Virus record (IMG/VR): IMGVR_UViG_3300030520_001127
Location: 1-42,727 of that record
Length of the DNA stretch: 42,727 nt
Reading direction: 5' to 3' (one strand)
From: a virus
Part shown: one piece after another, positions 39,181 through 42,727 of the stretch
How the letters are laid out: each line of letters begins with the position of its first letter
Numbering within the stretch: the first letter of the stretch is position 1
Notes under the pieces: generated by a model
Told to the model about the DNA's origin: nothing
The model's database searches: none
The model's input: only the letters and a program-made list of their open reading frames with translations
Translations under genes and position numbers: made by a program

Positions 39181-39603
39181 CTAGTGATGGATCGGATCGC
39201 GCGGCGGGCGTGGCTGGACGCGTGGCGGGCACGGCAACGTCTCGGGCACGGCATGCGAAAAATCCTCATGGATGCGTAACGCGACATCGCACACATTCAA
39301 CCAGTCCGGGTTCGCCGACTCGATCAAACGCCGTTGCCAGCGCAAGGGCCATCCTTGAATCTGCGCGATCCGCTCGCGCGCAGCCTGTTCATCGACGTGG
39401 GTCTCGAGCCACACCGGCAAGGCCGGATCGTAATGGTCCATGCCGCTCGACTGGCTGCGCTGGTACATCAACATGGACACCCGCGCTTCGAGGGTCCAGA
39501 GATCCGGCGCGATCCCCGCGTAATAGGGGCCGCGCCGCAGATGCGCCAGCATATAGGCGATGCAGGGAGACCCTGGTTTCACCGCGATCGGCTCAGCGGC
39601 CAC
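39181..39603 (-). CDS. GIY-YIG-like small protein
   Basis: 140 residues from a GTG at 39603, which overlaps the effector's stop by 11 bp. The sequence CIAYMLAHLRRGPYYAGIAPDLWTLEARV, then PVWLETHVDEQAARERIAQIQGWPLRWQRRLIESANPDWLNV follows the GIY-YIG domain order (strand, turn, YxG strand, Leu/Arg helix, then the RE-QI-GW-W--LIE-NP-W phrase). The first GIY is replaced by PYY, and the second motif is degenerate (YAG), so catalysis is uncertain. It is translationally coupled to the effector gene. It might be a nuclease accessory or a non-enzymatic DNA-binding form. Confidence 0.72.
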   Translation of the reverse strand: MAAEPIAVKPGSPCIAYMLAHLRRGPYYAGIAPDLWTLEARVSMLMYQRSQSSGMDHYDPALPVWLETHVDEQAARERIAQIQGWPLRWQRRLIESANPDWLNVCDVALRIHEDFSHAVPETLPCPPRVQPRPPRDPIHH

Positions 39604-41638
39604 CGGGACCGCCCATGCCCGGACCGCCCGGACCCTGGATCTGCGGCGGCGTCGGTTGCTGCGGCGCCTGGGCCTGTTGCTGCTGGAGGTGCGCGAGCTG
39701 CTGAAAGGTCTGCTCGGGCGCCGCCCGTTGGGCCTGCGGGACGTCCGTGAAGCTACGCATCGAGGTCACCTCCTTGTTATGGCCCGAGAAAGCAATCAGC
39801 AAACTGTTGGGACCGATCTGATGCGTTCGAAGATCGCGGTTGAGCTGAACGTCCTTGATGTCCAGCTTGTCCTTCTGCGCGTTGTACATGACGTGCGCGG
39901 TGGTGCGTTCGAGCTGCTCGGGACTTTGGGCGATGCCGTGCTTGGCATACGCGCCGGCCACCAGGGCCGCCGTCTTTTCGTATTGAGCATGCTGCGGATG
40001 GTCGGGATGGCGCGGATCATAGGGCCGCTGGGTCTCGGCAGGCGGTGGGGCGGCGTTCGAACCGACATGCGGCGTCGCCGACGATCCGTGAAACAGTTGC
40101 CCCGGATGGCTCAGCGTGTCGAAAGCTTGGCCAGCGGCGTGTTCGGCCCGATCGATACCGTGCGTCACCGTCTGCTTGGCCGCATCATACGTCTGCGCGG
40201 CGGCGCGCTCGGTGTTTTCGACGGTTTGTGAAATGACCTGCTTGGTGGCCTCGTAGGTCTGCGTCGCGGCTTGCGCGGTGGCTTGAGCGTTGTGATAGGT
40301 GTCAACAATGCGGTTCACGACATTGGCCGCACCCGCCTGGACGCCAGGGTTGTGGATGGTGCCCAGCGCCGCCTGCGCGACGTTGTGCGCACCGTGTTCA
40401 ACAGCACCTTTGGCCGATTCGAATTGACCGCCGACGAAGCGGCCTGTTGCATCGGCGGCTTGTCCGTGCAGATGGGCCGCTTCGCCGGCGGCCAGACCGA
40501 CCAAGGGAGCCAGCGGACTCAAGGGCAACGCGTAGGCGCCGGCCTTACGCGCCGCCGAGGCGACATGCTCATCCTGCGCTTGGACGTAGTGGCCGGCCGC
40601 GCGTGCGGCATCGGCGCCGTGTTGCAGTCGCTGTTCGGTGCCTTGCACGGTACCGTTCTGCTCGATGGCATGGCGGATGGGCTGGTCGGCATGCAGCGCA
40701 AGGTACTCGTTCACCTGCCTCTGGACATCCGGTGGCAGGCTGTTTTGACCGTAGTGGTTCTCCATCTGCTTCAACGCCTGGGACAGTTCTCCGCGTTCGC
40801 GGGACACGTCGCCGCTGAAATGGTCGAAGGCGGGCTTGTTGTCCGCATACCGCTGCGCGGCCTCTCTGAAGCGGCTGGGTTCCAGGATGTTGTCAGCGCT
40901 CTTGCTGTCGAAGTGCTGCTGGCCGCCGTGATCGTCCAGCCGCATCGCGATCAGCGCGTTGGGCGGCGGCGAACCGGACGGCGCATCCAGATAACGGCCA
41001 TCGCGCGCGCTCTGGACATCCTCCTTGCTGGCCAGCGACACCACCTCGCCCACGTGCGCGTTGGCCGCGCTCACCACGTCGCCCGCCATGCGGTAGTTGG
41101 TGAGCTGGCAGCCCGGCTGCGGCGGGCCATCGGTCAGGCCCGCCGCGCCGAAGGCGTTGTAGGTGGAGCCGGTCAGGCCGAACTTCGCCGCCTCGATTTC
41201 TGCCAGCGTGCCGCCAAGGGAGTGGCCGGCCACGAACACATGATCCTTGGGAATGCCCTGCCGTGCCGCCTTGTCGATCATGGCCTGCGTGAAGGCATCG
41301 GCCGTACCTTTTTGTGGATTGACACTGTCACGCACCATCGTGGCATCGACGGCGATGTCCTGCACGGTGGTGAGGGCGTGGTCCCGTTTTTCGGCGGGAG
41401 TGGTACCGGAAAATAAAGCCGGGTCGGTGCCGCGATAGGCGATGATGATGCTGTGCGGCTTATCAACACTTTGGTACGCGGTGGCGTGAAAGCCGCTGAT
41501 GGGGTCGTTCGCGTAGCCAAAGACTCGGTACTTTTGGCCGTCTAGAAATACTCCTTTCGGACTATCAACATCACTCTGCGGGCGGTTGGCGTACGAGTCA
41601 TTGGCCGCGTCGGCTCGCTCCTGCACGGCGGAGGTCAT
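39593..41638 (-). CDS. Type IV secretion lipase effector with C-terminal XVIPCD-like domain
   Basis: 681 residues. The N-terminal lipase class 3 domain carries AYRGTD (about 67-72, oxyanion area) and the nucleophile elbow GHSLGG at 138-143 (Ser140). The middle (about 300-540) is long, helical and Ala/Gln/Thr-rich with repeated AKQ-V-x-T phrases. The C-terminus from residue 541 (DPRHPDHPQHAQYEKTAALV) to about 660 shows the XVIPCD hallmarks: an early DPxHP, conserved APEQTFQQL and a Gln-rich tail (LQQQQAQAPQQ). In Xanthomonas-type systems this domain targets antibacterial effectors to the T4SS through VirD4. It would be a phospholipase or lipase toxin for rival bacteria. A putative immunity lipoprotein overlaps upstream by 4 bp. 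Confidence 0.85.
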   Translation of the reverse strand: MTSAVQERADAANDSYANRPQSDVDSPKGVFLDGQKYRVFGYANDPISGFHATAYQSVDKPHSIIIAYRGTDPALFSGTTPAEKRDHALTTVQDIAVDATMVRDSVNPQKGTADAFTQAMIDKAARQGIPKDHVFVAGHSLGGTLAEIEAAKFGLTGSTYNAFGAAGLTDGPPQPGCQLTNYRMAGDVVSAANAHVGEVVSLASKEDVQSARDGRYLDAPSGSPPPNALIAMRLDDHGGQQHFDSKSADNILEPSRFREAAQRYADNKPAFDHFSGDVSRERGELSQALKQMENHYGQNSLPPDVQRQVNEYLALHADQPIRHAIEQNGTVQGTEQRLQHGADAARAAGHYVQAQDEHVASAARKAGAYALPLSPLAPLVGLAAGEAAHLHGQAADATGRFVGGQFESAKGAVEHGAHNVAQAALGTIHNPGVQAGAANVVNRIVDTYHNAQATAQAATQTYEATKQVISQTVENTERAAAQTYDAAKQTVTHGIDRAEHAAGQAFDTLSHPGQLFHGSSATPHVGSNAAPPPAETQRPYDPRHPDHPQHAQYEKTAALVAGAYAKHGIAQSPEQLERTTAHVMYNAQKDKLDIKDVQLNRDLRTHQIGPNSLLIAFSGHNKEVTSMRSFTDVPQAQRAAPEQTFQQLAHLQQQQAQAPQQPTPPQIQGPGGPGMGGPGGR

Positions 41639-42243
41639 GGCTCATTCTCCTTGACGGCAATAGTGACCCGGAAATAGGCATAAGGATGCTGGAATACCTC
41701 AGTATCAGTATTATTAAGATTTAATGCGGGATAACCCACCATTGCCGGGTCGCCGTACGCGCTCTTCTTGAAATAGCTCGTTCCCGGACCGTCATGTAGG
41801 AGCGATACCAACATATCGCCCCAACCAAACCTTACCCCCTTCGCTGCCGCGCTAACGCCGACGCTGGTGACATCCCAGTGGCACACCCCCAGGTTGAAGT
41901 AGTCCTCGTCCTGCAAGGCATCCCGATAGAAATAACCTCGCCACGTGTGATCGTCCACGCGGGTCATTTCAATATCGATTCCAATGCTCGTCAGGCTCTG
42001 CTCACCGAGGAACGAATCCATCGGCACGCATTTCGCGATGCCGTCCTTAGCTTTCTCGATGTCGTAGCCGATATAGCCCTTGATTGAATCCCAAGGTCCT
42101 GGCGCTTCGGACATCGCCGTGACTTCGTACCGCTTAACCGGATGCGGGTTCTTCGCGGGGTGGTTCGAGTCGCCGTGCGTCATAGAGCATCCTGTGGTCA
42201 GCGTCAGTAAAAGAATTAGCGCAGAAGTTAAACGTGTCGGCAT
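41635..42243 (-). CDS. Immunity lipoprotein candidate for the lipase effector
   Basis: 202 residues from the ATG at 42243 (MPTRLTSALILLLTLTTGCS): a lipoprotein signal peptide with lipobox LTTGC, Cys at residue 19. An upstream ATG at 42297 would add 18 residues in front of the signal and is less likely. The mature part is strand-rich (SIGIDIEMTRVDDHTWRGYFY, VCHWDVTSVGV) and no enzyme motif is seen. It is transcribed ahead of and overlaps the effector by 4 bp, which is the typical X-Tfi/X-Tfe order: the periplasmic lipoprotein neutralises the incoming lipase. The sequence is visibly less GC-rich than the phage core. No known immunity family recognised. Confidence 0.75.
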   Translation of the reverse strand: MPTRLTSALILLLTLTTGCSMTHGDSNHPAKNPHPVKRYEVTAMSEAPGPWDSIKGYIGYDIEKAKDGIAKCVPMDSFLGEQSLTSIGIDIEMTRVDDHTWRGYFYRDALQDEDYFNLGVCHWDVTSVGVSAAAKGVRFGWGDMLVSLLHDGPGTSYFKKSAYGDPAMVGYPALNLNNTDTEVFQHPYAYFRVTIAVKENEP

Positions 42244-42397
42244 GGCGAACAGATACCTGCGGTTAGCGTGGCTGACATTGAGCATAGCTCGAACCATGCA
42301 AAGCGTCAGGCGACGATACGGTGATGACTGGCCGGTGCCGGCTCTGATCGGCCGCGGCGGCTGCTCATCGCGTAATGCCAGCGTAGCGCCGCCCTCT

Positions 42398-42727
42398 CTA
42401 AGTCTTACGTCTCGGCTCAGCAGGCGCCAGCTCGATCAAGGATTCAATCAGCTCCAGCACCGGCTGGCGCTGCCGATTCGGTAACCGCCGGAAGGCTCCG
42501 AGCAGGTGGATTTCCTTCGCATCCATAGCAGCCGGCTGTCCATCCCCGACCAGCTCCCACGGGTGGCAGTTCAACGCGTTGCCCAACCGGGTCATCCAGT
42601 ACACCGTCAGACGCCGCTTCCCGGTTTCCAAATGGCTGATCTGCTGCGCGCTGGTCCCTACGCGCTGGGCTAAGCTCCCAAGCGGCAGATTGTGCGCTTC
42701 GCGTAGCGCTTTAATACGATTCGCCAT
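42398..42727 (-). CDS. XRE-family regulator (possible repressor)
   Basis: 109 residues from an ATG at the last base of the window. The helix-turn-helix (about 4-58: IKALREAHNLPLGSLAQRVGTSAQQISHLETGKRRLTVYWMTRLGNALNCHPWELVG) is a standard XRE/HTH_3 domain, followed by a helical C-terminal stretch (LLGAFRRLPNRQRQPVLELIESLIEL). It could be a lysogeny repressor or a regulator of the toxin operon next to it. The gene may start outside the window, but MANRIKALREA is a normal beginning. Confidence 0.8.
   Translation of the reverse strand: MANRIKALREAHNLPLGSLAQRVGTSAQQISHLETGKRRLTVYWMTRLGNALNCHPWELVGDGQPAAMDAKEIHLLGAFRRLPNRQRQPVLELIESLIELAPAEPRRKT

Noticed and set aside
40271-41416. 381-codon plus-strand frame opposite the lipase effector
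   Set aside because: The minus strand has the GHSLGG lipase motif and the XVIPCD-like end. The opposing frame shows no motif and no ribosome site.
1-42727. tRNA genes and tyrosine-integrase attachment core
   Set aside because: No tRNA cloverleaf and no obvious att duplication were recognised by eye; the prophage ends may lie outside the window.

Overview
The window is most of a lambda-like tailed phage genome (long-tailed siphovirus type), very probably an integrated prophage, in a GC-rich gammaproteobacterium of the Xanthomonadales. The host call is an inference. It rests on the high-GC coding style and on a class 3 lipase with a C-terminal XVIPCD-like domain (39593-41638), the signal used by the Xanthomonas-type bacteria-killing type IV secretion system. 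The gene order from 17.4 to 39.2 kb is that of lambda: terminase, gpW, portal, protease/scaffold, D, E, head-tail joining, tail tube, G/GT, tape measure, tip protein, holin, lysozyme.

Layout. 1-2741 (minus strand): the end of an unknown gene, then a four-gene cassette (60-aa protein, DUF2924 protein, large serine recombinase, small HTH protein) whose genes overlap by 4 bp. 2896-5102: two orphan accessory genes, one an AT-richer membrane protein. 5103-5552: a non-coding control region with an 8-bp inverted repeat and an array of eleven 11-bp repeats. 5553-12818 (plus): early replication/recombination operon with an excisionase-like HTH protein, AAA ATPase, SSB-like protein, zinc-finger protein, RecB/Cas4-like nuclease, primase-helicase, RuvC-like resolvase and a DUF6362 protein. 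A nested palindrome sits just after the primase-helicase. 12819-13600: a strongly structured, mostly non-coding segment plus one small reverse gene. 13601-15916: a ParB-adenine methyltransferase and a C5-cytosine methyltransferase, the second carrying a long overlapping second frame. 15917-17227 (minus): a reverse cassette with a DUF3489 protein. 17381-39161 (plus): packaging, head, tail and lysis genes. 39181-42243 (minus): GIY-YIG-like protein, lipase effector and lipoprotein immunity candidate. 42398-42727: an XRE regulator starting at the window edge.

The most notable signals are: (i) a prophage-borne type IV secretion effector/immunity pair; (ii) a 236-codon frame nested in the cytosine methyltransferase that itself looks like a known phage protein family; (iii) a leader element of about 37 nt, with a conserved hairpin, found three times, upstream of the DUF2924 gene and of two genes in the DUF3489 cassette; (iv) a perfect 17-bp inverted repeat of TGACCG motifs around an 18-bp palindrome next to the primase-helicase, a candidate replication origin; (v) an 11 x 11-bp repeat array before the early operon; (vi) a T TTT TTT slippery site giving a G/GT tail chaperone pair.

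All family names come from reading motifs by eye. No database search was run.
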